Assembly (NCBI RefSeq): GCF_000143415.4
Contig: NW_003314329.1
Location: 898,838-962,837, forward strand
Direction of reading: 5' to 3'
Source: Selaginella moellendorffii
Lineage: Eukaryota; Streptophyta; Lycopodiopsida; Selaginellales; Selaginellaceae
Length of the DNA: 64,000 nucleotides
A program made the translations under genes and the position numbers. Below the pieces are notes generated by a model. It was not told where the DNA came from, did no database searches, and saw only the letters and a program-made list of their open reading frames with translations. This document shows, piece after piece, positions 10,986-22,060 of this stretch. Positions within the stretch are counted from its first letter, which is position 1, and each line of letters begins with the position of its first letter.

Positions 10986-11535
10986 ATTAACTCAAAACTT
11001 GCTAAATATGGAATGGCATTAAATTATAAATTTTGACACAGGATCAACACCATTGTGTTTAGAACAATTTCTACATTCTATAGATTTGCTAAATTAACAT
11101 ATTTAAACACTTTCTATAAGTAGTAATTAGGACTAAATAGAATTAACACAAAGTGTATAATAGCAAAAGTGTACACAATAAGCTATCACTTAGCGAATAT
11201 TGAGGGATTAAACTCAATATTTTAGAGGTTCCAAGCACTAGCAAATGCAAGTTAACATATGAATTTCTCCTACAAGGACAAGTATGCTCAGTAAAAAAAC
11301 ATATAGAAGTCCTTACTTTATATTTATTCAGCATAAGTACATAGATAATGACAATTTTCTCAACTAACTCGGTGGAAACTGATAAAGGGTCTAACAATAC
11401 TAACTTAGCAGTAAATAAAGAATATTTAAAAGGATTAACTAACAAATAACTTTTGATACCTACAATCACATTCACAACACTCTCCCCTTTTTAGGGACCT
11501 AAACAAAATGGTGATTAACCCATAATGTTGTGATT
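10986..11535. other. AT-rich stretch with no recognised feature
   Basis: A 110-codon minus-strand frame (11143-11475) is present but has hydrophobic low-complexity composition and no family resemblance. I treat it as chance. Confidence 0.4.
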
Positions 11536-11539
11536 GCAT

Positions 11540-11870
11540 TCCAAGCTGTCACTGGTCTCGGCAAAGATCTTCATAGCATGCTTATGATGCCCATTCTGAG
11601 CATATGCCACGAGCATAGCACACCATGAAACCAGATCTCTATCGGGCATTGCCACTTTGCCTTTTCAGAATGCCCGTGAAAAAACTGAAAGCAATTTATT
11701 CCAGGAAAAAAAAATTCTACCTATCGATTGCACTTCTTCCCAACACCAGCATAGCAGATATTTCTCTTGCATTGCATTGAACATCCGCTTCCTGCCGTAA
11801 AGATCAGCATCCAAGACACCAGCGGCATTGCATCAAACAGCTCCTTTGCTGCCTCAGCCTAAAACATAGT
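11540..11870 (-). pseudogene. PPR gene fragment (minus)
   Basis: The minus strand reads DRDLVSWCAMLVAYAQNGHH, KHAMKIFAE and, further on, AEAAKELFDAMPLVSW. These are PLS-class pentatricopeptide units (LVSWnaMi.AyaqnGh, A..lFd.MP). Only two or three units survive, separated by frameshifts. PPR proteins bind organellar RNA; this copy cannot be functional as it stands. Confidence 0.7.
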
Positions 11871-12960
11871 AATTTAATTAGAATTTGCTCCTAGTAGAGC
11901 ATTGGAGGTATCCGCAGGAACACTGTGCTCCTTGCACAAAGCCTGGAGGGGCAGTTCATGTGTGTATAATGCAGCGAGAATACTTGGATGGAGATGGGAG
12001 AACTAACGCTTGAGGACGAGAAGAAGAATTACCGGAAGCAGGGTCTGGTCGAAGATGGAGGCTACTTGGATGGGCTGGATTTCAGTAAGCTCTATTGTCG
12101 GCAATTACAATGTCTCCATGCTCGTGTCCAGATCAAGGAATACAGCTGGCATCTCGGTAGGCAGATCGAGTCCCACATATGGAGAACAATTCACGGGCAC
12201 TGCCACCTTGCAGTGCGTAAGCCCTGGAAAAACAAAGCAAAGCAAATCAGAAATCGTAGCTCCAGCACAAAAACCTCTCAACCTTGCACAGATCGCTGAG
12301 AGACTTTTCGAGATGCTCGGTATGGCTGGAACTGGAAGTCGGGAAAGACGGATTCTGGGACAGGTTACTGTCCCATACAAGGCACTTAAGGCTATCAGAG
12401 CCTGAAGTCTTTGACAGCAACCATGCCAATGAAGCCGGACATGGAAAAACCACATTAACCTGTCCCAGTGTCGAACACTTCGTCGTTCTTCTTCGAAGGC
12501 CTCCACACGTAGTTGATAGCATCCTCGCCTGCAGCACACGAACTTAGCAAGACCTTTGCGATACAATTAGACTAACCTGTTGCAAGTAAAGTATCCTCAA
12601 GATCGCCATCGTAATACCGTACTAGAATGGACACCGTCTGTGCTTTCGGCTGCCCTGTGCAAGCATTGCAATGATACCATCGTCCCGTTTTTCTCAACCC
12701 AGGGCACTTCACATGGTACCAGCTCTGGCAGCCGTTGGTCAACCATTTCCTTCTTCCTGTTATGAAGAGCGGTCAGTCACGTGGACTGCCACGTAGATAG
12801 GGGAGAGGAGTCTCATGTGATCTTTCCCTCGATTGAATCCAATCTACAAGTCAAGATCTTATCACTTCCGAGGATCGTTCCTCTGCTTACAGGAGTTGCA
12901 GCAAATGTTGTCAACCTATCGAAACAGAAGAAAAGAATGATGAGTAACTGTGGAGTGGAC
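11871..12960. other. No confident gene; possible 3' part of the NTPase pseudogene
   Basis: Short frames occur on both strands (for example 12105-12566 minus, 12781-13122 plus) and none resembles a known family. The minus strand has splice-like borders and lies directly downstream of the Crinkler/RHS-type pseudogene, so it may hold that gene's C-terminal exons. Not assigned. Confidence 0.3.
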
Positions 12961-12964
12961 GTTA

Positions 12965-13850
12965 TATCCTACCCTTGGCATAACCAGGAGCTCAGATTGC
13001 AGAGCTTTCCGGATGCGTTCGAAGACGAAACCTCACAAAGCAGCATATTCCGGAAAGTGCTGGGACGCTTGAAGGACATCTCAGCATATAGACCTGCCAC
13101 CTTGGTCGAGCAGAAGGTGTAGTAGTACTCGCTGAAAGATCCATGACACAACTTGAAGTGAAAAAGCCTCCAAAACATGTCTCGAGTGAGAACCATACTC
13201 AGGTGCTTCAATCCCTTTCGAAAGCTTCCACAGTCAGACCGTTTGCTTCTACATCCCAAAGAAACCAGGGGATACCTCCAAACCATTCAAACGCCATTTC
13301 AGCAGCATTCACTCTCTGCATTATCTCTTTGGCTTCTCGTAGTCTGTCACGCGTTTCCTCCAAGAAGACACAAGAGCATCGTACTTGTGCTTTTCCCACG
13401 CAGGCAGATAGCGAGTGAACGTTGTCCGCTTGGCTTTTCTGACATTGAACTCGTCTGGAGATGAAGCAGCAACAAGGGCTTTATTTCCAACCATCCACCC
13501 CAAGTCCACTCACTGATCGATGAGATGGTAATCTACTTTGCTGTCCAGCACAATCTCCTGAGGGAAGTCTTCTCTATTCACCACCCTGAGCTTGTCACCC
13601 TCGAACATCAAAACAGTTGCTCTGGACTCGTAGATCATAGAGGAATGCAGATATACCAACCCCCCGAATTTCCATTCAAATGGCAGCACAACATCCACAT
13701 GAACGGCGCCAGGATCTTCTTCATCTCTTTGTACAACCCATCGAATATCTCCCTCACGTACAGCTTCAGAATATTGCTGTGGAATGTGGTCAGACGAGCA
13801 CCTTGAGCAAGAAATTTCATCCGTTCCAGATCGAACATTGATCCACCATG
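12965..13850 (-). pseudogene. Crinkler/RHS-type P-loop NTPase, broken copy 1
   Basis: Minus-strand segments in order: KLYVREIFDGLYKE; a region where the P-loop should be; ATVLMFEGDKLRVVN; KVDYHLIDQ; VAASSPDEFNVRKAKR; YLPAWEKHKYDALVSSW; AAEMAFEWFGGIPWFLWDVE; and AGLYAEMSFKRP followed by SSSNASGKLCNL. The order P-loop, SSP..N, YLP.W...E, F.LFGGIPR, then a Ser/Asn-rich helix is that of the NTPase module shared by Crinkler and trypanosome RHS proteins. Here the Walker lysine has become Ile (GVGIS), a short deletion follows, and frameshifts separate the segments. These NTPases are linked to effector and retrotransposon-hot-spot families; a role in this plant is unknown. Confidence 0.6.
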
Positions 13851-13860
13851 CCTGCACTTC

Positions 13861-14270
13861 CTCGCTGAGATCTCCTAACCGAGCTTAGTCTTTGTACTGT
13901 GGGTTCCTTGTAAAAGATTGTAATTAGAAGCTCTATTAGCTAAAAGAGTGATGGAATCACAAGGAATCCAATCACGGTGGAGTTCTTCAGGCCACTTTAG
14001 CACACGACAATGACATCCTCAATGTTAACAATCCACCTTGTGTGTATTAGTGCTCCACGATCGGGCAAGTCTCCGCATAGGTTCATCATTTGGCGAGGAG
14101 CCCCACGTAGCTACATGTTATGTCTAGCATTCTTGAGGCCAGTTTCGTCCTTCTAGGTGGTACATCCTGACAAAGAACTTTTCTAATTTCCGAAGTGAAT
14201 GTGATCTAGTCGGAAACCATTCCTTCCAAGACCATGTCCTGGTAGAGGATCAAATTAAAGCGTGGAAGAA
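13861..14270. other. Non-coding stretch shared with 40590-40985
   Basis: No frame or domain. Retained with high similarity in the duplicated block at 40.6-41.0 kb. May be promoter or 5' UTR of the minus-strand NTPase gene. Confidence 0.4.
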
Positions 14271-14274
14271 ATTT

Positions 14275-14360
14275 TCAGTGAGAGCGTAGGCCTAGCAGTC
14301 CATGCGACAATGTTGTGGCACTCGGGCATTTGATCGAACATTGCCCGTGCCATGTGTGCG
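14275..14360 (-). pseudogene. PPR unit fragment (minus)
   Basis: The minus strand reads ARAMFDQMPECHNIVAWTA, one PLS-class PPR unit border (A..mFD.MPe.niVaWta). Frameshifts follow on both sides. The same fragment recurs at about 40985-41070. Confidence 0.65.
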
Positions 14361-15289
14361 TCGTTTTGAGTGTAGAACTCATGCTTTTCCACGGTATGTA
14401 TGGTTCTTCTCGTGCTCATTTTGCTTATACTCTTGTCCAGATTGCTTCATTCCTCATAGATGTATTTTCCAAGATAATGGAGGCCTGTAGTTCATCAACA
14501 TCCAAGGCGTGGAGTGACCACAATGCAACTTGTGATGAGATGAGTTTGTGACCTGGTACACTTTTGTGTTATGCCATCTGCTCTTTGGAAACTTTTGAGA
14601 AAGCTTGCTCTCAGCTGATTGAGTTTGAGCTCGGTCAAGGCTCTCACAAGATTGGACAATAGTGTGAAAGACAGATGATGGCCATACTTTTGGCACCCAA
14701 AACCATGTGTTTGACGATAAGTTTAACTTTCTAGTTGCACCAAGATCACCACCAATTCCATGAGGTGTAATTTGTTTATGTTGAATCTAGGATTTTTCTC
14801 AAGAGCTTCCCTAGTTTATTGGATCTCTGGTGCAACCCTAGAGTTTTTTTGCGGGTGGAGCTTTCACGGTTTCAGAGCAATATATTATTGCCAAGAAAAG
14901 GCATCAAAACTTGAGTCTCACGCCCCGAGGATCTGAAAGGATCGAAACCTATGGACCTCCGGCTTTGACAACCAAGTGAAGAATAGATTCCCGGGACCAG
15001 GGTGCCTGGATCAAATCAAACTCGAGCTCAGGCAAGCCATCTTCCAGAACAATATCTTAAACAAATGTTGCTATTTCTTGTTGCAGCATACTTATACTTT
15101 GTTTCTCAAAAGTAACTTGCTTGCTCAGATTGAGATGCAGAGTCCATCCAACCCATTTTGTTTGCCATGGCCTCGCCAGAGCATGGAGCAAGTGATCCAT
15201 CGAGAAGAGAATGGTTTCTTTCTTGAGCTTGACAGCACCAACGAGCTGAGCGCCATGCGCCCACAAAACGAAAATCTCTTGCGCCGCTG
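14361..15289. other. Duplicated debris without intact gene
   Basis: Shares blocks with 20420-21140 (plus), 41080-41420 (plus) and 7861-8290 (inverted). Short frames only. Recurrent strings such as CTTGTCCAGATTGCTTCATT and GAGTTTGAGCTCGGTCAAGG mark each copy. Confidence 0.5.
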
Positions 15290-15425
15290 CTTACATTATG
15301 GTATACGTTAAGAAGCAATTAGTGTACACTTTCGACGGGAACCTGATGTATCTGGCTAGAATAAAGAAATATATTGGCAAGGTCACAGGTTCGAATCCAC
15401 AGCCAGAGACCCATTCAAATTTTTT
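15290..15425 (+). repeat. tRNA-related dispersed repeat, copy 2
   Basis: Plus-strand copy with B-box GGTTCGAATCC at 15388-15398 and the CAGCCAGAGACCCA tail. The segment between AACCTG and CTGGCTAGAATAAAG is shorter than in the other copies. Confidence 0.5.
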
Positions 15426-15469
15426 TGTATGAACGAGGGATTGCTCTTCTCCGCAAAGTCGCGTTGCTG

Positions 15470-16545
15470 GAGCTAAATCTTCTATCGTGCCGATCCCCCA
15501 GGCCCGACGCCACGAATGATCCACTCCGCCGCGCAGGGTTCAGGCTCTTGATATTCCCTTTCACTGGCAAATGCGAGCAGCAAGAACAGGGCATTCGATC
15601 TTGTTCGATTGAATGCCCCAGAGGAATCTCGTGTCCTGCAACACGGTCGTACAATCCTACATCTGGTCAGCCAGGCAAACAAGATCTTGGATTGACGTGG
15701 TCGGTTGGCACTCACTCAGTACACTGTATGCCGAGTCCGGGCATCTTGAGATTTCCAAGAACAAGGAGTTCCGTGATCGTCTTCTGGAACACGATGATCA
15801 CCGTGTATGTGGCGGCATCCCGCATCCGAGACTGAGAGTCTATGTTTGATTGCGTCTCAGAGCGCCATGGAACTCGATGATAATGGCACTCGCGCACCAA
15901 GGGCAAATTGTGGCAGTGAAATCGACCTTGGGCAAAAACGCTGGCCAAGGATCTCGTGTCCTGGACGAATCTACTCCCCAGAATGACAGGACGTTCCAAG
16001 ACGTGGCGACAGCCACCAAGGCTTCGTTGCCCGCATGAAGAACAGCTTCGGTCAAATCCCAGTACCGTGGATCCTCGCATTTGCGAGAATGGGCATTTTG
16101 ACAAGGCCATTCATGAGATCCTGCGCAAGACCATTGTCTGCTGGATAGCTCTCACGCAAGTTTCAACTTGAGCACCACTAAGAGCATGTTTGAGAGCATG
16201 AAGATGCACACTTTGGTTTCCTGGACAACCAAAGCTCAAAACGGGCACTACGATCGAGCAGTGGAAGTCTTCCAGCTTATGAATCTCGAGGGTGTTAAGC
16301 TGGACGAGTTGATGTTCCAGAGCGTTTTAACTTCATGCAGCCATGCCGAGCTGGGAACACTTGGTCTTGATCAGCCAATACTTTGGGATGGTGGCGAGGA
16401 GAGGGCACTCTATATTTCTGCATGATCGACATCCTGGGTTGATCCAGGAGAACTTTGAGTGTGGAGGAGCTCCTCAAACTCGATGCCATTCCTTCCAGAT
16501 GTCGTGATCTGGATCCCCCTCCATGGCACACTTCCCAAGAACCCT
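15470..16545 (+). pseudogene. PLS-class PPR gene, frameshifted
   Basis: PPR units appear in shifting frames: NTVVQSY, then SVIVFWNTMITVYVAASRI, then NSMIMALAHQGQI, then DLVSWTNLL, then ILAFARMGI, then TLVSWTTKAQNGHYDRAVEV, FQLMNLEGVKLDEL and SVLTSCSHAELG. These are typical P, L and S units, and the last one precedes a CSHAG-like E-domain border. Many frameshifts and stops. Related fragments lie at 21330-22060, 39200-39690 and 46480-46645. Confidence 0.75.
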
Positions 16546-16690
16546 AGGTAAGCTTTAAAGGCTCCTTTAAATTGCTGTTTAACTTAAGTCACAGCTTCTG
16601 ATTGTGCTGAGAGAGTCGCAGCAAATATCTTTGAGAGTGCTGGAGCCCTGCTACACTACTGGTCTCTCAAACATGTACTCTGTCGATTAC
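16546..16690 (+). other. Short stretch between PPR fragments
   Basis: Includes possible E-domain remnants (AERVAANIFESAGA in one frame). Not separately assignable. Confidence 0.35.
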
Positions 16691-16915
16691 ACATTGGGAG
16701 GTGGGACAAGGTCTCAATCATTTGGAACCTGATGAGGTCGAGGCGAGTGAGAAAAGTTCTAACATCATTCGAGTTGGTAGCAAAGTTCACAGCTTCGTGG
16801 TTGCAGCAAAGACATCATCGAGGAGCGTAGGGGAGAGAGCAAAAGGAGGAGCTGCTTCACTACCACCAGCGTTGTGGCTTTTGGATTGATCAGCAGGGAA
16901 CAAGGGATATATGTT
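16691..16915 (+). pseudogene. DYW-type PPR C-terminal remnant
   Basis: One frame reads IIRVGSKVHSFVVA (E+ region, 'w.ev...vH.F'). A neighbouring frame then reads EQKEELLHYHQRCGFWIDQQ, which aligns with the DYW-domain 'EEqKe..L.yHSErlAiafgli' block. In a functional DYW deaminase the HSE glutamate and zinc ligands would follow; here HSE is HQR and the frame is broken. Duplicated at 57588-57800. Confidence 0.7.
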
Positions 16916-17385
16916 GCAGTGAAAGCATTGCTTTCCCACGGTTCTTCTTTCACCCTTTTTGCTCTAAATACTCTTGTTGTGGACAGCCACCTTTTGGCTT
17001 TGAGTACTTTCCATTCTTCACACAGGATGTGACTTGAAATTTCATGGAGTTTTTCAAATCTTTGGTCTTGTTGCTGCTAGGAACAAGCATCAGACTTGGA
17101 TAGAATGCCACAAGAAAATCCCTTGATGAAATCTCAAGCTCCCCAGGATTTGAAAGAACAGAAAAGTACCTCCAGCCTTAACTTTGCTGTTAATCAAGGG
17201 CGTGCCTGGATCAATTTAATCTTGTTGCACGTGGCGACTCCGAGATGGGCTAAATATGGTGAAAACCTTAACTTTTGGGTTTAAAATATGATGTGGACCA
17301 ATCAGAGACGAGATAGCGTGGATAAAACTTCAGAAGTTAGCATTGACATTGACATGCGCTGTATGTGTAAGCACGCTATACCATT
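16916..17385. other. Non-coding, partly duplicated at 57800-58110
   Basis: Blocks such as TTTTTCAAATCTTTGGTCTT and GTGCCTGGATCAATTTAAT are shared with the 57.8-58.1 kb copy. No gene. Confidence 0.45.
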
Positions 17386-17389
17386 TGCA

Positions 17390-18150
17390 TATGCTCTCTA
17401 CAGTGTGACAAGCCATGGCTTTCTCTTGTCCTGGTGTAGGTGACAGATGCTGCACACACACCATTCTGTCCAGCCCTCACCAGAGCTCGCCACTGCCTTG
17501 TCTATAAACAAGCCGCTAGTCTGTGTGCATGGTGGTGCTCCATTCCCACACCTTCCCTTACATATGTTTCTTGACCCCTTGTTCCCACCCAATCACTCCT
17601 GCCGCATGCATCCAGGACATATGGATAAAGCACCTTCCAGGCTGAACTCCCATAACTCCATCCTTGTGTTTTTCACTTGCCATGCTGGCCACACGAGTCT
17701 AGTCACCAATCGTTTGCTAGGGCACGCCGCCCTTATCCTGCCAGCCCTGTGGCTATTTTGGCTGCCGGATCGGCACTCACGGCCTACCATGCCCCTGCGT
17801 GTGGGGGCAGAATATGGAGAAGTTTAAGGCACTAGAGGAGCTGCTGTCTAATGGGATCCGGGATGATGCCGCCCTGTATGTAGTGAACAGGAGATCATTT
17901 TACAAACCCGGGTTTGTAACTTTTCCCTTCCGTGATTACTTTTGGACGTGTTGTTTGGGTATGGTGGGACGGTTTCTCATCTCCCGACCAGCTCAAGCAT
18001 GCTGGTTGCTCACTGGAGCAAGTTCCCAACAAATCCAGCAAAGGGTGACGAGAAGATGATACTGATTCTGCTAGGGCTCCTCATGGTCAAAGAGAGTCCC
18101 AAGCTGACCGAGGCAACCTGGAAAGACTTTTAACTCCACATACCATTTGA
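17390..18150 (+). repeat. Left arm of a large inverted repeat
   Basis: Reverse-complements onto 18170-19170. Anchors: GTGGGAACAAGGGGTCAAGA (reverse complement near 17575-17595, forward near 18977), CCACCATGCACACAGACTAG, GAAAGCCATGGCTTGTCACA and GTGCTTTATCCATATGTCC. A short frame MEKFKALEELLSNGIRDD, then VVNRRSFYKPGF, is present (17814 on), followed in other frames by HWSKFPTNP and DEKMILILLGLL. I do not recognise the product. Confidence 0.65.
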
Positions 18151-18164
18151 TGGTGGTTTAGCTG

Positions 18165-19175
18165 CTGTTTAAACCTGGGTTTGTAAAATGATCTCCTGTC
18201 CACTACATATGGGATGGCGTCATCCTGGATCCCATTAGACAGCAGCTCCTCCAGTGCCTTAAACTTCTCCATATTCAGACTATAGGGTAGGCATAGGGTA
18301 GTTGGTGCACTCAAAGTATGGTTCCAGGCAGCCAAAAATAGGCCCAGGGCCAATGTTGCTTGGTCAGCTTGGGACTCTCTTTGACTGTGAGGAGTCCCAG
18401 CAGAATCAGTATCATCTTCTCATCACCCCTTACTGGATTTGTTGGGAACTTGCTCCAGTGAGCAACCACACAAACATGCTTGAGCTGGTCCGGAGATTGA
18501 GAAACCGTCCCACCATACACATGGTAGGACACCACCCAAACAACACGTCCAAAAGTAAGCACGGAAGGGAAAAGTTACAAACCTGGGTTTGTAAAATGAT
18601 CTCCTGTTCACTACGTATGGGACGGTGTCATCCCGGATCCCGTTAGACAGCAGCTCCTCCAGCACCTACCTTCTCCATATTCAGACTATAGGGGTAGGGT
18701 AGTTCGGTGCGTTCGCGCGGCCTAAAATAGCCCCGGGGCCATATTTGGCGCGGGCAGGATAAGGCCGGCGTGCCCTAGCAGTGTCATACTTTTAACAGCT
18801 GGCGACTAAACTCGCGCGGCCAGGATGGCGGATGGAGTTATGGAGGTACTCCACGGACGAATGCTGGAGTTCAAGCCCTGCACGGTGCTTTATCCATATG
18901 TCCCGGATGCAATGGCGGATGCATGGGGCACACTAACAGCACGGACATGCGGTGAGTGTGGAATCACGGAGCTAGGTGGGAACAAGGGGTCAAGAAACAT
19001 TTGTAAGAGAAAATGGAGCGCCACCATGCACACAGACTAGCGGCTTCTTTTTAGACAAGGCAGTGGCGAGCTCTGGTCAGGGCTGGACAGAGTGGTGGGT
19101 GTGCAGCATCTGTCACCAACACCCGGACAAGAGAAAGCCATGGCTTGTCACACTGTCAAGAGCATATGCAAACGG
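18165..19175 (-). repeat. Right arm of the inverted repeat, partly doubled
   Basis: Minus-strand counterpart of the left arm. The MEKFKALEELLSNGI segment appears here at about 18180-18275, and a second time in part at 18590-18680. Between them lies HWSKFPTNPVRGDEKMILIL (18311-18480 minus). The outer part (18700-19175) pairs with 17395-17830. Arms differ by substitutions and small indels. A foldback-type element or an inverted duplication; no transposase recognised. Confidence 0.6.
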
Positions 19176-19475
19176 TATAGCGTGCTTACACACCGGGCTC
19201 ACACAGCGCATGTCAATGTCCACAGAAAGTTCAATGCAATTGCAAAGGGTGGCATCTCAAGTCCGATGCTTTTGGAGAACCCCATTGTCGATTGGAGAGG
19301 TACACACGAGGGCTCAACCTTTTGCTCACGGGAGTACATCCCGGCTTGCAGTAGGTGGACAGCGTGGTTGGTGTAATCTCTTCTGGTGCTGCACACCCTT
19401 TTGGTAACTCGGGAACAGTTTGGTGGCACATCCTCGTCACTTTCTCCAAACCAGGTTGCTCCAAACCCTAGAACC
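19176..19475. other. No recognised feature
   Basis: Short frames on both strands, none with family resemblance. Leads into a partial tRNA-related repeat (B-box GGTTCGAATCC at 19476-19486). Confidence 0.35.
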
Positions 19476-19540
19476 GGTTCGAATCCACAGCTAGAGACCC
19501 AATCAAAAAATTTTGCAACACTTGGTGCGCTTGTTCTTGC
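19476..19540 (+). repeat. tRNA-related dispersed repeat, 3' fragment
   Basis: Contains the B-box and the CAGCTAGAGACCCAATCAAA tail only, joined to unrelated sequence upstream. The same tail precedes the PPR fragment at 58500. Confidence 0.45.
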
Positions 19541-19569
19541 TTTGCATCTTGGAAGCTACTGTGATCAGA

Positions 19570-19745
19570 GCGAGCTCATCTCGGGACGATGGGAAAAGCC
19601 AAGAGCTACTTGTCGTCCATAGCCAAAGACGACAGCATCTCCACGATCATGGAACACTTAAGATGCTTGGTGGATCCCCTGGGGAGATCTGGGAAGCTAG
19701 ACGAGGCCAGTGTCGAGCCAAATTTCAGCGCTGGAGAATGAAAGA
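19570..19745 (+). pseudogene. PPR E-domain region fragment (plus)
   Basis: One frame reads AKSYLSSIAKDDSIS and then EHLRCLVDPLGRSGKLDEAS, equivalent to the conserved 'Y..ma.dy.i.P..eHy.cmvDLLGRaGkL.eA' at the end of PLS-class PPR proteins. Duplicated at 58620-58745. Confidence 0.7.
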
Positions 19746-19779
19746 GTGGGGAAAAGTCCGATGCTAGTGTAGCTCCAAC

Positions 19780-20240
19780 CATTCTTCTCAATCCCTGTCG
19801 AATACACTCGAAGGAATGTCCCCGAATGAGGCTCGAATGTGCTCTTGGCACAAGTGATCCAGGCCAGGCCAGGCCACAACGACGACTAGCGCGTGGATCT
19901 CCGCCGGATCGGCATTGACAGCTGCCAAGAGAAATAACTGGATGCTCGAAAAAGAGTGACAAGTGCAAATGCCGCGATCGCAATCTTCCACGAGAAAGAA
20001 CCTCGATCTTTCATGGAAGATTTCCAGCGCCCGCACTTTCCATACATTTCTATGACCAGATTAGCAAGGAACCTCGAGGCCGCTGGAGACGATTTTCCTC
20101 GTGGACGCCTTCCCCCTCCCAGATCTGTGCTCACCGCATTCTCGCCCAGGCGCCCACCGCTGGAGATCGCTCCTCCTTCCTGCAAATCTTCGCTGGATGG
20201 CACCTCCTCGTCAAGGCTCAAGAACGACGCCATGGAAAAC
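19780..20240 (-). pseudogene. PPR gene fragment (minus), tail-to-tail with the previous one
   Basis: The minus strand reads FLANLVIEMYGKCGR, MKDRGSFSWKIAIAAFA and, downstream, ALVVVVAWPGLDHLC, which is PLS-class PPR ('fl.N.li.MYgKCG', 'm.dRn.fSWn.mi.Afa'). Several frameshifts. The copy at 58850-59200 is shorter. Confidence 0.65.
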
Positions 20241-21149
20241 CACCGCCATTGCCATTATACGCTACTGCTGCACATTTCCGATCCAGGGGGCTCTTTACCC
20301 GGGCGGTCTGCTGCTGCCGGGCGTGCTCTATGAGTCGAGCAGCATGGTCTTTCTTCTCAGTCTCAGACATCTTCAAACTAGGCTCACAAGCACAAGCACT
20401 GCTTTTTGGCGGTATGTATGGTTCTTGTCGTGCTCATTTTGCTTATACTCTTGTCCAGATCGCTTCATTCCTCATCTCCGCCACCCTTTGGCCTCGAGTA
20501 TTTTCCAAGATAAATGGAGGCCCGTAGTTCATCAACATCCAAGGCGTGGAGTGACCGTGATGAGATGAGTTGGTGACCTGGTATACTTTTGTGTTATGCC
20601 ATCTGCTCTTTGGAATCTTTTGAGAAAGCTTGCTCTCAGCTGATTGAGTTTGAGCTCGGTCAAGGCTCTCACAGGTTTATTGGATCTCTGGTGCAACCCT
20701 GGAGTTTTTTTTGCGGGTGAGTAAGCTTTCACGGTTTCAGAGCAATATATTATTGCCAGGAAAAGGCATCAAAACTTGGAGCTCCGAGTCTCACGCCCCG
20801 AGGATCTGAAAGGATCCAAACCTATGGACCTCCAGCTTTGACAACCAAGTGAAGAATAGATTCCCGGGACCAGGGTGCCTGGATCAAATCAAACTCGAGC
20901 TCAGACAAGCCATCTTCCAGAACAATATCTTAAACGGATGTTGCTGGTTCTACTTATACTTTGTTTCTCAAAAGTAGCTTCTGCATCAGCTGCTTGCTCA
21001 GATTGAGATGCAGAGTCCATCCAGAGCATGGAGCAAGTGAGAGTTGAGTTTCATTCCATCCAGAAGAGAATGGTTTCTTTCTTGAGCTTGACAGCACCAA
21101 CGAGCTGAGCGCCCACAAAACGAAAATCTCTTGCGCCGCTGTTTACATT
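20241..21149. other. Duplicated debris shared with 14.4-15.3 kb and 59.2-59.6 kb
   Basis: No intact frame. 20410-20690 matches 14395-14670 and 59360-59580; 20750-21140 matches 14870-15290 and, inverted, 7861-8240. Confidence 0.55.
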
Positions 21150-21290
21150 ATCGTATACGTTAAGAAGCAATTAGTGTACACTTTGGACGGGAACCTGGTG
21201 GCCGGATATCTGGCTAGAATAAAGAAATATATTGGCAAGGTCACAGGTTCGAATCCACAAGCCAGAGACCCATTCAAAAATTTTTGTATG
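21150..21290 (+). repeat. tRNA-related dispersed repeat, copy 3
   Basis: B-box GGTTCGAATCC at 21246-21256. The copy retains the longer GGTGGCCGGATATCTGGCTA segment that is shortened at 15.3 kb. Confidence 0.5.
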
Positions 21291-21329
21291 AACGAGGGAT
21301 TTCTCGGCAGCGTTGCTGGAGCTAAATCT

Positions 21330-22060
21330 TCTAACGAATGATCCACGCCGCCGCGCAGGGTTCAGGCTCTTGGATCGCGCGATATTCCCTTTCGCTGGCA
21401 AATGCGAGCAGCAAGAACAGGGCATTCGATCGATGCGGCGTCAATCTTGTTCGATTTGAATGCCCCAGAGGAATCTCGTGTCCTGCAACACGGTCGTACA
21501 ATCCCACATCAATCTCAGCCAGGCAAACAAGATCTTGGATTGACGTGGTCGGTTGGCACTCACTCAGTACACTGTATGCCGAGTCCGGGCATCATGAGAT
21601 TTCCAAGAACAAGGAGTTCCGTGATCGTCTCCTGGAACGCGATGATCACCGCGTATGTGGCGGCATCCCGCATCCGAGAGTGAGAGTCTGTGTTTGATTG
21701 CGTCTCAGAGCGCCATGGAACTCGATGATAATGGCGCTTGCGCACCAGGGGCAAATTCTGGCAGCGAAATCGACCTTGGGCAAAACGCCGGCCAAGGATC
21801 TCGTGTCCTGGACGAATCTACTGTCCAGAATGACAGGACGTTCCATGGGTTCCCCTTCCAGCAGTGAATACCAGAGGGGGGATTTGGCCACCTCCAAAGA
21901 AATCTTTGATTTCATGCCGGATGAAGACGGTATTGATTCGGCCAGTAGCTGCTCTCCAGAATCCGCGCGTGGATCCTCCAAATCTCTGGCCTCGCAGCCC
22001 CTGGATGTCGTCCACGTGGACAGTCACAATTTTTCTTTTGCACTCCAAATCCAATAAGAG
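21330..22060 (+). pseudogene. PLS-class PPR gene fragment, frameshifted
   Basis: Frames include SVIVSWNAMITAYVAASRIR, then NLMIMALAHQGQILAAKS, then KDLVSWTNLLSRM. Close relative of 15580-16000 with different indels. After 21860 it diverges into DLATSKEIFDFMPDEDGI, which is also PPR-like. The last 100 bases (CTCGCAGCCCCTGGATGTCG onward) are also at 41680-41770. Confidence 0.7.

Noticed and set aside
11143-11475. 110-codon minus-strand ORF in AT-rich DNA
   Set aside because: Leu/Ile-rich composition expected by chance in AT-rich sequence, no domain, no homologous copy.
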